This document shows, piece after piece, positions 7,116 to 13,884 of a DNA stretch of 20,215 nt. The stretch comes from Firmicutes bacterium UBA1764 (lineage in GTDB: Bacteria > Bacillota > Clostridia > Peptostreptococcales > Anaerovoracaceae). Position 1 is the stretch's first letter; each line of letters starts with the position of its first letter. The stretch covers positions 1 through 20,215 of the forward strand of contig DCHA01000037.1 in NCBI GenBank assembly GCA_002315535.1, in the 5' to 3' direction. The notes beneath the pieces are model-generated. The model was not told the origin of the DNA. It saw only the letters and a list, made by a program, of their open reading frames with translations, and searched no databases. A program made the position numbers and the translations under genes.

Positions 7116-7910
7116 ATGCAGACTCTTATAGAAATAGACAACATTATTAATAGAATCGAATTGCAAAGGAAGGCTCTGGAAAAAGAACGAAAAGCATTGC
7201 CCAGTGGTAGGTTCAGCATTGAGAACCGACGAGGGATCCCGACGCCTGTTTTGACAACAGTTGTAGATAAAAAAATTCATCGCACGAGTATTGCTGACAA
7301 GCCAGATCTGTATTGTAAAATGCTTCGGGGGCGGGTTTTAGATAAAGAAATCAGGGATTTGTCGCACAATCTGTACTGTCTAAAGAAGTTGCGAGAGTCA
7401 TATCGCGAAATAAATATAGGCTTTGATATACAAAACCTTAAGAATGATTTTTCAAATATAAATGAAAAAATGATTGCCGGAGCAATGTATACTCCGGAAC
7501 AATTTGCTTGGATGCAGGCAGAATACAATCAGTTGGCCTACGCTCCGGAAGAAAAGAAGCACAGCACCAGCCACGGTTTAAAAGTTCGATCAAAGAATGA
7601 GGTTATCATTTCCGAAAAATTATACGAGCATAGAATAGTTTTTAGGTATGAAATGTTGCTCGATTTCGCCGGAGGCTTGCTTGCTCCGGATTTTGTCATT
7701 AAGCGTGCTGATGGGAAAATGTTCTACTGGGAGCATATGGGGTTGACGAATAATAAAGATTATTTGGACAGGCAGCTTCAAAAGATAAAGCTTTATGCTT
7801 CGGCAAATATTGTGCCGTGGGATAACTTGATTATCAGCTTTGATAGTATAGATGGCGGGATTGACATCAGAGTTATAGAGTCTGAGATTAGGAATAAGTT
7901 GCTTGTTTAG
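7116..7910 (+). CDS. Lone PD-(D/E)XK-type nuclease-domain protein
   Basis: A 264-residue protein of a family I recognise from many Clostridia but that has no name. Residues 1-125 are helical and charged, with the block LPSGRFSI (29-36), and likely form coiled coil. The C-terminal part (about 155-250) looks like a PD-(D/E)XK fold: Glu162 in VRSKNEV, Asp192 in APDFVI, and Glu206 in FYWEHMGL, followed by YLDRQLQKIKLY. The usual catalytic Lys is replaced by His208 (E-x-H), as in related WEH domains. No methylase or helicase partner is near. An in-frame ATG 26 codons upstream exists, but AAGGAG ten bases before 7116 and the promoter at 7061 favour this start. It sits between two direct copies of the pentamer array. 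Activity and target are unknown. Confidence 0.72.
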   Translation: MQTLIEIDNIINRIELQRKALEKERKALPSGRFSIENRRGIPTPVLTTVVDKKIHRTSIADKPDLYCKMLRGRVLDKEIRDLSHNLYCLKKLRESYREINIGFDIQNLKNDFSNINEKMIAGAMYTPEQFAWMQAEYNQLAYAPEEKKHSTSHGLKVRSKNEVIISEKLYEHRIVFRYEMLLDFAGGLLAPDFVIKRADGKMFYWEHMGLTNNKDYLDRQLQKIKLYASANIVPWDNLIISFDSIDGGIDIRVIESEIRNKLLV

Positions 7911-7926
7911 ATGAGGCGGATATATG

Positions 7927-7997
7927 TTGCCCATGCTAAGTAATTGCCTGTGTTGAATGTCTTGCCTATGCTGGGCAAATTGCTTGTGCTGAGTTAA
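7927..7997 (+). repeat. Four degenerate 17-18 bp tandem repeats
   Basis: Units begin with TTGCC (or TTGCT) at 7927, 7944, 7962 and 7980, spaced 17, 18 and 18 bases, with the loose pattern TTGCCnaTGCTgAGnaa. The last unit contains the first TGAGT (7990) of array copy B, so the short repeat may be the extended leader of the array. Copy A has only two TTGCCC words in the matching place. Confidence 0.7.
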
Positions 7998-8219
7998 TTA
8001 AGTTTTTTAGTATAGGAACTCATACAGATTTACGAATTTGTATGAGTTCGTTATTTATTTCGGGGCATTTACTCATCGCAATTTCCGACGTGTATGAGTT
8101 AGTATTTAATTTTTGACCATTTACTCATACAATTCGCACTTTTGTCTGAGTTAGTCCTCGCAAAAGCACTATTTACTCATCAGCGGCTAGCCTTAAAAAA
8201 TTAAAACACATTCCTTTGA
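7998..8219 (+). repeat. Intergenic pentamer array, copy B
   Basis: With the TGAGT at 7990, this copy has ACTCA at 8018, 8071, 8123 and 8175 and TGAGT at 8043, 8095 and 8147, with spacings 23, 20, 23, 19, 23, 19 and 23 nt. The first hairpin (8018-8047) has a 13-bp stem and a TACG loop. The internal spacers are nearly the same as in copies A and C, but after about 8195 the tail (TTAAAAAATTAAAACACATTCC) has drifted. It fills the gap between the convergent nuclease and radical SAM genes and accounts for most of 7911-8219; no terminator of either gene is obvious there. Confidence 0.9.
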
Positions 8220-9152
8220 TTACTTTGCATACGGCGACTGCTTGCCGCCGTGGTATTTCTTTGTCTTTGATGCATAGCCACAGTTTTTGCATAGCTCTTC
8301 GACGGCGGTATGCATTGAAAAGCCGTCATAGATAGCCTTTGCTCTTGGACTTGCAAGTATTTCATCTAAATCCTGATCAATTAGATTGCCGAGAGCAATT
8401 GATCCTTCGGCGTCGAGGCAGCAAGGAACTACAGTGCCATCTACGAGAATTCCAATTTGATTTCTAAGGCCATAGCAGAAGAATTCTTTCTTTTCGGAAA
8501 CCGATTCTACCTCGCAAGCTTTAGGGCTTGCTGCCGACTTTAAATCGCCCACGCCTTTTTCTTCGCCGGCTTCATCCGGCCAATCAAATGCATCTCCGAA
8601 TTCGAGGAAAACCTTGTCAGCCAGTGCATAGCCGGAGCGATTCTCTCTCCATTCGCCGGGAAACTGCGCATGCAGGAAATCAATTATAGAATCATTCTCA
8701 GATTCCTTTCCGCCCAAATTCCAAAGCCTGAGCACAATAATTATTTCCGGAGCGGCCTTTTTCGCGAAATCAGTCACACTCTTTAAATATGCATTCAGCT
8801 TTTCCGAATCCCCATTAATATGATTCCCTTCGTAAGACTGTAGCGAGATACTGATCTTAAAAGGCTTTGCATCAATCAACTTGTCCCCACATTTATCAAG
8901 AAGAGTGCCGTTGCTTGTGAGAACAGGAATAAAGCCCTTTGCCTTTGCTGATTTGATAAACTCTGGCAGAAGAGGATGCGTCAGTGGCTCGCCCATGAGG
9001 TGGAAATAAAGATGCCTTATCTTGCCCCTGAGCTTGTCAGTTAGCAAATCAAAATTCTCCGCACTCATTTGCTGCGGAGCTCTTTTTGTCAGATGGCAAA
9101 AGCTGCATGACAAATTGCAGATATTGGTGATTTCAAGAAACGCCTTTTCCAT
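8220..9152 (-). CDS. Radical SAM/SPASM domain protein
   Basis: A 310-residue radical SAM enzyme. The SAM-cluster motif is Cys12-x3-Cys16-x2-Cys19 (NICNLSCSFCH), followed by MGEP at 53-56, the usual GGE-like SAM-binding motif. The C-terminal half has a SPASM-type auxiliary Fe-S region: Cys226, then Cys244-Cys245 in VPCCLD, and Cys288-x2-Cys291 in LCKNCGYA. SPASM members modify peptides, nucleosides or sugars; no precursor peptide is visible next to it, so the substrate is unknown. Residues 195-222 look like a low-complexity insert. There is no Shine-Dalgarno before the ATG at 9152; an in-frame TAA upstream excludes a longer form. A GC-rich hairpin (9170-9200) stands between it and aconitase X, so co-transcription is uncertain. 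Confidence 0.85.
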   Translation of the reverse strand: MEKAFLEITNICNLSCSFCHLTKRAPQQMSAENFDLLTDKLRGKIRHLYFHLMGEPLTHPLLPEFIKSAKAKGFIPVLTSNGTLLDKCGDKLIDAKPFKISISLQSYEGNHINGDSEKLNAYLKSVTDFAKKAAPEIIIVLRLWNLGGKESENDSIIDFLHAQFPGEWRENRSGYALADKVFLEFGDAFDWPDEAGEEKGVGDLKSAASPKACEVESVSEKKEFFCYGLRNQIGILVDGTVVPCCLDAEGSIALGNLIDQDLDEILASPRAKAIYDGFSMHTAVEELCKNCGYASKTKKYHGGKQSPYAK

Positions 9153-9169
9153 ATTAACTAAGTATATAT

Positions 9170-9206
9170 ACGGGCGCGGTATTTACAACACCGCGCCCGT
9201 TTTTTG
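9170..9206 (+). terminator. GC-rich hairpin with T-tract on the plus strand
   Basis: ACGGGCGCGGT (9170-9180) pairs with ACCGCGCCCGT (9190-9200), an 11-bp stem with a 9-nt loop, followed by a T6 tract on the plus strand. Both flanking genes are on the minus strand, where the tail is only TATATA. It may stop the aconitase X transcript imperfectly, or block antisense transcription. Confidence 0.65.
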
Positions 9207-9216
9207 TGCCAAAATA

Positions 9217-9657
9217 TTATAATACTTTTACAGTTCCGTCTTCGGTGATTTCAATAGTATCACCGGTCTTAACTGTGTCAAGGAACTCCTGTCCGAGGCA
9301 GTCAATAGCAATCAGCTTGCTGTTTTCCCATACAACAGAAAGTATTACACCTGCACCCGCAAGTGAATCAATGTGTTCAGAGAAAAGCATGCATGCGGGA
9401 TTGATGCCCATAGAGCAGATTACCTGCAGCACCATTCCTCCGGTTGTAGAACCTATCGTCTGCGGCAGGCAGAGAGCCTTCCCAGTCAGGTTCTTTTCAA
9501 AGATATCAGGATTATTCTGGTCAGCGGCAATTACCTGCTTCGCATTTTTCAGTGCTGAGCTCTGGAAAGTAGCGAGGGTATTTACACCCTGATGGGAAAC
9601 AATAGCTTCTCCCTTGAAATATCCGCCGTTTAATACGCGGCCTTTAAATTCCTTCAT
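9217..9657 (-). CDS. Aconitase X small (swivel) subunit
   Basis: The 146-residue protein is the DUF126 swivelling-domain subunit of aconitase X (AcnX). The core GKALCLPQTIGSTTGG (residues 59-74) corresponds to the conserved GxxLxxpxxxGSTxGs block that holds substrate across from the Fe-S subunit. Small and large subunits form a heterodimer; known bacterial AcnX enzymes dehydrate cis-3-hydroxy-L-proline, and archaeal ones dehydrate mevalonate 5-phosphate. Its ATG overlaps the stop of the large subunit (TAATG), so the two are translationally coupled. Which reaction this pair runs cannot be decided, but the hydroxyproline type is more likely in a bacterium. Confidence 0.88.
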   Translation of the reverse strand: MKEFKGRVLNGGYFKGEAIVSHQGVNTLATFQSSALKNAKQVIAADQNNPDIFEKNLTGKALCLPQTIGSTTGGMVLQVICSMGINPACMLFSEHIDSLAGAGVILSVVWENSKLIAIDCLGQEFLDTVKTGDTIEITEDGTVKVL

Positions 9658-10943
9658 TACTTTGCCTCCTTTCCGGTGATGATAGCCAGCAGCTCGTCGT
9701 CCTTGTAGTAACGAGCCATTGAATATGTTCTGAGCTTGTTAGAGCATGTCATCAGTCTCTTTGATTTAGTAAGAGGATTTGATGTATACATCAGAGGACA
9801 AATTGATGTCAGCCTTGCGCCCGTTGCCATAAGCTGTTTGTACTTTTCAGTCTTGATGAACTTTTCTCTTACGTCCGGAGCTGTGCAGATAACAGTTTCA
9901 CATTTAACCTTGCCACTGCCCACGCCGCTGATGATCTTGTCTGACCATTCATTTAGCTGCGCCATTGAGAGGTGAGGACATCCGATGAAAGCAAGTACGC
10001 CCGGCTTTTCAGGTTCCTTCCACATAATCGGATATGACTTGTATACTCTTTCGAGCTCTGCATCGTCGATTACATATTCTTTGTAATCATCTACAAGGAG
10101 GCTTTCACCAAATTCAACAGCCTCAGGTGTCAACTTATCTGCATGGTACAGACCAACTGCTCCGTTTGATGCTGTTGCTGCACCGAAGTCCTTCAGGTAT
10201 GCCTTTACATCGTCTGTCAGTTCTGTTCCAAGCCACTTATCAAGGCCAACTACATATGGAACATCTTCCATGACCTTAATGCCTATTGCTGATCCGAGAA
10301 TCTGAGGCAGTGGCTTCTTTTCGGTATTTACAATTACCTTCCATTTAGCCTTTCTGCCTTCATCAGTCAGCAGACCGAACTTTGGAACATATCCGATGAT
10401 TGATCCGAAAATGTCAATCATGCCGGAGTTTCTGTTGCACCTTGCACCGAGAACAGAGTTTGCATAGTTTACTGCGCTGGACTCTGCCCATGAAAGCACA
10501 TCACCTTTCTTAGGGATATTACCGACTTCATCAAAGTAACATGCGCAAGAGAATGCATTAGAGTCCTTGAGTCCGAGCTTTTTAAGCTGCTCTTCATATG
10601 CACTCTGCTTTCCGTACAAAACAGTACTATTTAAAATCTTATCAACCAAACCGTATTTTACATTTGCGGTATCAACCGGTCTTGGGTCAATGGTAAAACC
10701 ATCTTCAACCTTTAATCCAGCACCGATTAATTCATCCATTACGCGGTATACAGGCTTTAAAAGTGAAAGTCCAAAGGATGTTACCAAATGGCCTTCACCG
10801 TGAGTTACGGGAATCAATTCTGATGCTTCGAACATATCACCGTATCTTACTATGGTTTCCATAACCTTGGCTTTTACTTCTCCGTCTCTTCCTTCGAGAA
10901 TAGCCTTCTGCTCATCTGTGAGCTTCATTTTGTATTCGTACAT
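9657..10943 (-). CDS. Aconitase X catalytic (large) subunit
   Basis: A 428-residue protein of the AcnX catalytic family (formerly DUF521), homologous to the aconitase Fe-S domain. Conserved blocks are THGEGH (47-52), WAESSAVNYANSVLGARCNR (152-171), and GCPHLS (321-326). Candidate Fe-S ligands are among Cys133, Cys135, Cys322 and Cys382; I cannot fix which. Together with the swivel subunit it should dehydrate a hydroxy acid, most plausibly cis-3-hydroxy-L-proline to pyrroline-2-carboxylate. It starts nine bases after the stop of the flavoenzyme upstream, with AGGAG overlapping that stop, so all three genes form one operon. Pairing with an enoate-reductase-like enzyme suggests dehydration and reduction of one substrate. 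Confidence 0.9.
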   Translation of the reverse strand: MYEYKMKLTDEQKAILEGRDGEVKAKVMETIVRYGDMFEASELIPVTHGEGHLVTSFGLSLLKPVYRVMDELIGAGLKVEDGFTIDPRPVDTANVKYGLVDKILNSTVLYGKQSAYEEQLKKLGLKDSNAFSCACYFDEVGNIPKKGDVLSWAESSAVNYANSVLGARCNRNSGMIDIFGSIIGYVPKFGLLTDEGRKAKWKVIVNTEKKPLPQILGSAIGIKVMEDVPYVVGLDKWLGTELTDDVKAYLKDFGAATASNGAVGLYHADKLTPEAVEFGESLLVDDYKEYVIDDAELERVYKSYPIMWKEPEKPGVLAFIGCPHLSMAQLNEWSDKIISGVGSGKVKCETVICTAPDVREKFIKTEKYKQLMATGARLTSICPLMYTSNPLTKSKRLMTCSNKLRTYSMARYYKDDELLAIITGKEAK

Positions 10944-10952
10944 GTTATTCTC

Positions 10953-13007
10953 CTATATCTTCATTGCAATGTCCCATGCTCTCCAAATAACGGTTCTGAG
11001 GTTTCCAACCTTTTCGCAGTCTCCTACGAGATGAACCTTCTTTGAAGCTGTAATTGCAGGAACAGGCTTGTATCCCATTGAAGTGATTACTGTGTCGCCT
11101 TCAATCTTAAATTCCTTGCCTGCATTGCCCTTTACGATTACGCCATCATCTTCGATAGCAACAAGGCTGGTCTCAAGATGAACCTCAACCTTATTCAGTG
11201 CGAAGAAGTCTCTCAGATATGAAGAGTTTGCAAGGCAGATTCCCGGAGCGGCAATCAGATCATTCTTCATTTCAACGATTACCGGAGTCTTTCCGTGGTT
11301 ATACAGGTCATATGCTGTTTCGCAGCCTGAAAGGCCTCCGCCAATTACGATAACCTTGTTGCCGGTTTCAGCGCCGTAGAGGTATTCGCATACTTCCATG
11401 GATTTTTCAATGCCCTTAATAGGCGGCCTATTAGCCTTTGCACCTGTTGCAACAATAAGCTCTGCGAATTCGCCAAGCTCATCAGCATTTTTAACTTCGG
11501 TATTAAACTTGATATCAATACCAAGCTTCTTCATTTCTCTTTCATACCAGGCGATGAGCTGCTTGTCTTTTTCCTTAAATTCCGGAGCAGCCGCTGCTAC
11601 AAATACTCCGCCGAGTCTGTCAGACTTTTCAAAGATAACAGGTTCATGTCCTCTGAGCTTTAGAACTCTGGCAGCTTCCATGCCGCCTATTCCGCCACCA
11701 ATGATTGCAATCTTCTTAGGACTATTGGTTTTAACAATCTTGTATTTGTTGTGCTGCATTGTTGGCGGGTTAACAGCGCAGCGAGCCATACCCATATTGT
11801 CACTGAGCTTTTGGTCGTTGCCGACGCCCTTGTAGTGAGCCATGTTAAAGCAAGCATTGTGGCAGCAAATGCATGGACGAATGTCTTCCTCTTCGCCATT
11901 CATCATCTTTGTAACCCATGCCGGATCAGCAAGGAACTGTCTTGCTACGCCCATAGCATCAAGATCGCCATCCTCAATTGCCTTTGCAGCAACCTCCGGA
12001 GTCATACGGCCTGCGCATACAACAGGGATATCAACATATTTCTTGATATGGGCAACCTCTTCGAGATTGCTGTTTTGAGGCATGTACTGGGGCGGATGAC
12101 ACCAATACCAAGCATCGTAGGTTCCGTTGTCACAGTTAAGCATGTCGTAGCCGGCATCCTGCAGATACTTTGCGGCCTTTTCACTTTCCTCCATGTCACG
12201 GCCAACTTCTACGTAGTCTTCGCCCGGAAGTGCGCCCTGGCCAAAGCCCTTTGTCTTAGATACTACAGAGTATCTGAGAGAAACAGGGTAGTCATCTCCG
12301 CATACCTTCTTGATAGCCTTTACGATTTCAACAGGGAAGCGATAACGGTTTTCAAAGCTTCCGCCATATTCATCGTCTCTTAAGTTTGTATATTTCATTG
12401 TGAACTGATCGAGAAGATAGCCTTCATGAACGGCGTGTATTTCGATTCCATCGACTCCGGCATCCTTGCAAAGCTTAGCTGTCTTCGCAAAGCCATCTAT
12501 CATATCTTGAATCTCTTTTTTAGTAAGAGGTCTGGACATACAAGTATCATCCCAGCGGTTTGGCGTTGCACTTGCACTTGCTGTGAGGTAGTCAACATTT
12601 AAGATTGGTTTCATGACTGTACCAAGTGCCTTGTTTTTCAGACACTTAATCATAAGGTCATTAATAGCCAAGCTTCTTCCAAAGCCTGCTGTAAGCTGAA
12701 TAAACATCTTACAACCTGTCTTGTGGAATTCATCCATGAATGCTTTTAGCTTGTCGTACTTTGCGGTTCCCTGCCAGAGCCATTTTCCCATCATAGTATC
12801 TCTGATAGGAGCTATGCCCGGAAGGATTAAGCCAACATTTTCCTTGGCTCTTTCAAGTAAAAAGTTTGCAGCTTCTTCATCAAAATGGTTTGGCTCGAGC
12901 CAACCGAAAATTGATGTGCCGCCCATAGATGTCATAACAATACGGTTCTTAATTTCCACATTACCAATCTTCCATGGGGTGAATAGAGCATTGTATTCCT
13001 GCTTCAT
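10953..13007 (-). CDS. Old Yellow Enzyme/2-enoate reductase-like Fe-S flavoprotein
   Basis: A 684-residue enzyme of the 2,4-dienoyl-CoA reductase / 2-enoate reductase / BaiH type. Residues 1-370 form the FMN-binding TIM barrel (HAVHEGYLLDQF at 191-202, VCAGRM at 330-335). The [4Fe-4S] ligands are Cys379, Cys382, Cys386 and Cys410, the last in CAVNP; the gap before it is 23 residues rather than the usual 11-12. Two Rossmann motifs follow, GGGIGG (437-442) for FAD and GGGLSG (557-562) for NAD(P)H. Such oxygen-sensitive proteins reduce activated C=C bonds in the cytoplasm of anaerobes. AGGAGG six bases before the ATG marks the start. First gene of the operon with aconitase X; substrate unknown. 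Confidence 0.9.
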   Translation of the reverse strand: MKQEYNALFTPWKIGNVEIKNRIVMTSMGGTSIFGWLEPNHFDEEAANFLLERAKENVGLILPGIAPIRDTMMGKWLWQGTAKYDKLKAFMDEFHKTGCKMFIQLTAGFGRSLAINDLMIKCLKNKALGTVMKPILNVDYLTASASATPNRWDDTCMSRPLTKKEIQDMIDGFAKTAKLCKDAGVDGIEIHAVHEGYLLDQFTMKYTNLRDDEYGGSFENRYRFPVEIVKAIKKVCGDDYPVSLRYSVVSKTKGFGQGALPGEDYVEVGRDMEESEKAAKYLQDAGYDMLNCDNGTYDAWYWCHPPQYMPQNSNLEEVAHIKKYVDIPVVCAGRMTPEVAAKAIEDGDLDAMGVARQFLADPAWVTKMMNGEEEDIRPCICCHNACFNMAHYKGVGNDQKLSDNMGMARCAVNPPTMQHNKYKIVKTNSPKKIAIIGGGIGGMEAARVLKLRGHEPVIFEKSDRLGGVFVAAAAPEFKEKDKQLIAWYEREMKKLGIDIKFNTEVKNADELGEFAELIVATGAKANRPPIKGIEKSMEVCEYLYGAETGNKVIVIGGGLSGCETAYDLYNHGKTPVIVEMKNDLIAAPGICLANSSYLRDFFALNKVEVHLETSLVAIEDDGVIVKGNAGKEFKIEGDTVITSMGYKPVPAITASKKVHLVGDCEKVGNLRTVIWRAWDIAMKI

Positions 13008-13090
13008 ATTTGCCTCCTAAATAAAATTTGTTAAACTTATAACATAATTTGATTATATCAAAAAAAATACGCCGTTGATAGCGTTTTCAA
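13008..13090 (-). promoter_or_regulatory. Upstream region of the flavoenzyme operon with palindrome
   Basis: On the minus strand a TATAAT (13057-13052) lies inside the palindrome TTTGATTATATCAAA (13048-13062; 6-bp arms, 3-bp centre). The arms resemble FNR/CRP half-sites (TTGAT/ATCAA) but are one base too close for the FNR consensus. No clear -35 is seen. The operator idea is inference. Confidence 0.4.
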
Positions 13091-13345
13091 GCGGAGGCTC
13101 CGGAATAGAAAGAATTGGACTGTATTTTGATTTTGGAAGGCTAGGCGCTGCTGAGTAAATAATGCTTTTGCGAGGACCAACTCAGACAAAAGTGCGAATT
13201 GTATGAGTAAATGGGCGAAAATTAAATACTAACTCATACACGTCGGAAATTGCGATGAGTAAATGCCCCGAAATAAATAACGAACTCATACAAATTCGTA
13301 AATCTGTATGAGTACACATTCTAAAAATCGTAATTTACTCAGCGC
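13091..13345 (-). repeat. Intergenic pentamer array, copy C (inverted)
   Basis: Same element on the opposite strand. In plus-strand order TGAGT stands at 13152, 13204, 13256 and 13309, and ACTCA at 13180, 13232, 13284 and 13337; spacings are 23, 19, 23, 19, 23, 20 and 23 nt. The 13-bp hairpin at 13284-13313 has the TACG loop on the minus strand, as in copy B. The outer tail toward 13091 matches copy A closely. It fills most of the gap between the ECF-S-like gene (stop at 13369) and the flavoenzyme operon. Between 13346 and 13368 nothing else is evident. Confidence 0.9.
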
Positions 13346-13368
13346 ATGGGAATGGTGCGTGTAAATAA

Positions 13369-13884
13369 TCAAACCAAACTTTGTGCCTTCTTAATCGCCC
13401 TGGCCAGCGGAATAATAAGAAAGCCTAAAGCGAAATTTCCTGCGGCATGCAGTGCATCAAAGCTGAGGCCTGCGGCTATCCATACAAGCATCTCGCTAAA
13501 GCTTTGCCCCAGCACTATTGCTGAGAACGGAGCATATAAGGTCCCGTACAGCAGGCCGAACACTGTCACAAGTGCTATGCAAGGCCAGGCTCTTTTCTTT
13601 TCGAGAGTGTCCTTTGGAAGAAGCATGGCTCCGGCCCAAAGAATGGTCCAAAGATACAGGTATGGAATCCACCAGGTATTAAAGCCTGCCAGAAGTCCCT
13701 CGAGCAAAACATACACATATAGCGGGCACAAGGCTTTCTTTCTATATACCAAAGTCAGAGCTACGATGAAAAGACCAATCGGATGTATATTTGGAAGAAA
13801 CTCCATCGCACGCTTAAGCGCATACATGAGTCCGCCCAGCATTGCGAATATGCACAATTCTTTAATCGTAAGCTTGCTCTTCAT
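13369..13884 (-). CDS. ECF transporter S-component-like membrane protein
   Basis: A 171-residue, very hydrophobic protein with about five or six predicted membrane helices, in the size range of ECF substrate-binding (S) components. The stretch PNIHPIGLFIVALTLVYR and the following AGFNTWWIPYLYLWT are familiar from unassigned Clostridia membrane proteins; no vitamin can be named. A longer frame to 13944 exists, but its extra residues are the shadow of lgt, so I place the start at the ATG at 13884, which overlaps the end of lgt by 23 bp. No strong ribosome binding site is seen; translation may be coupled to lgt. No ECF ATPase genes are in the window. Confidence 0.65.
   Translation of the reverse strand: MKSKLTIKELCIFAMLGGLMYALKRAMEFLPNIHPIGLFIVALTLVYRKKALCPLYVYVLLEGLLAGFNTWWIPYLYLWTILWAGAMLLPKDTLEKKRAWPCIALVTVFGLLYGTLYAPFSAIVLGQSFSEMLVWIAAGLSFDALHAAGNFALGFLIIPLARAIKKAQSLV

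Noticed and set aside
8160..8219. Terminator for the radical SAM gene in the tail of copy B
   Set aside because: Only a short GGCTAGCC palindrome is present on the minus strand, without a following T-tract.
11751..12383. Plus-strand 210-codon frame inside the flavoenzyme gene
   Set aside because: It is antisense to a well-conserved enzyme and has no family-like motif or ribosome binding site.
13048..13062. Canonical FNR box
   Set aside because: The FNR consensus needs four bases between TTGAT and ATCAA; here there are three.
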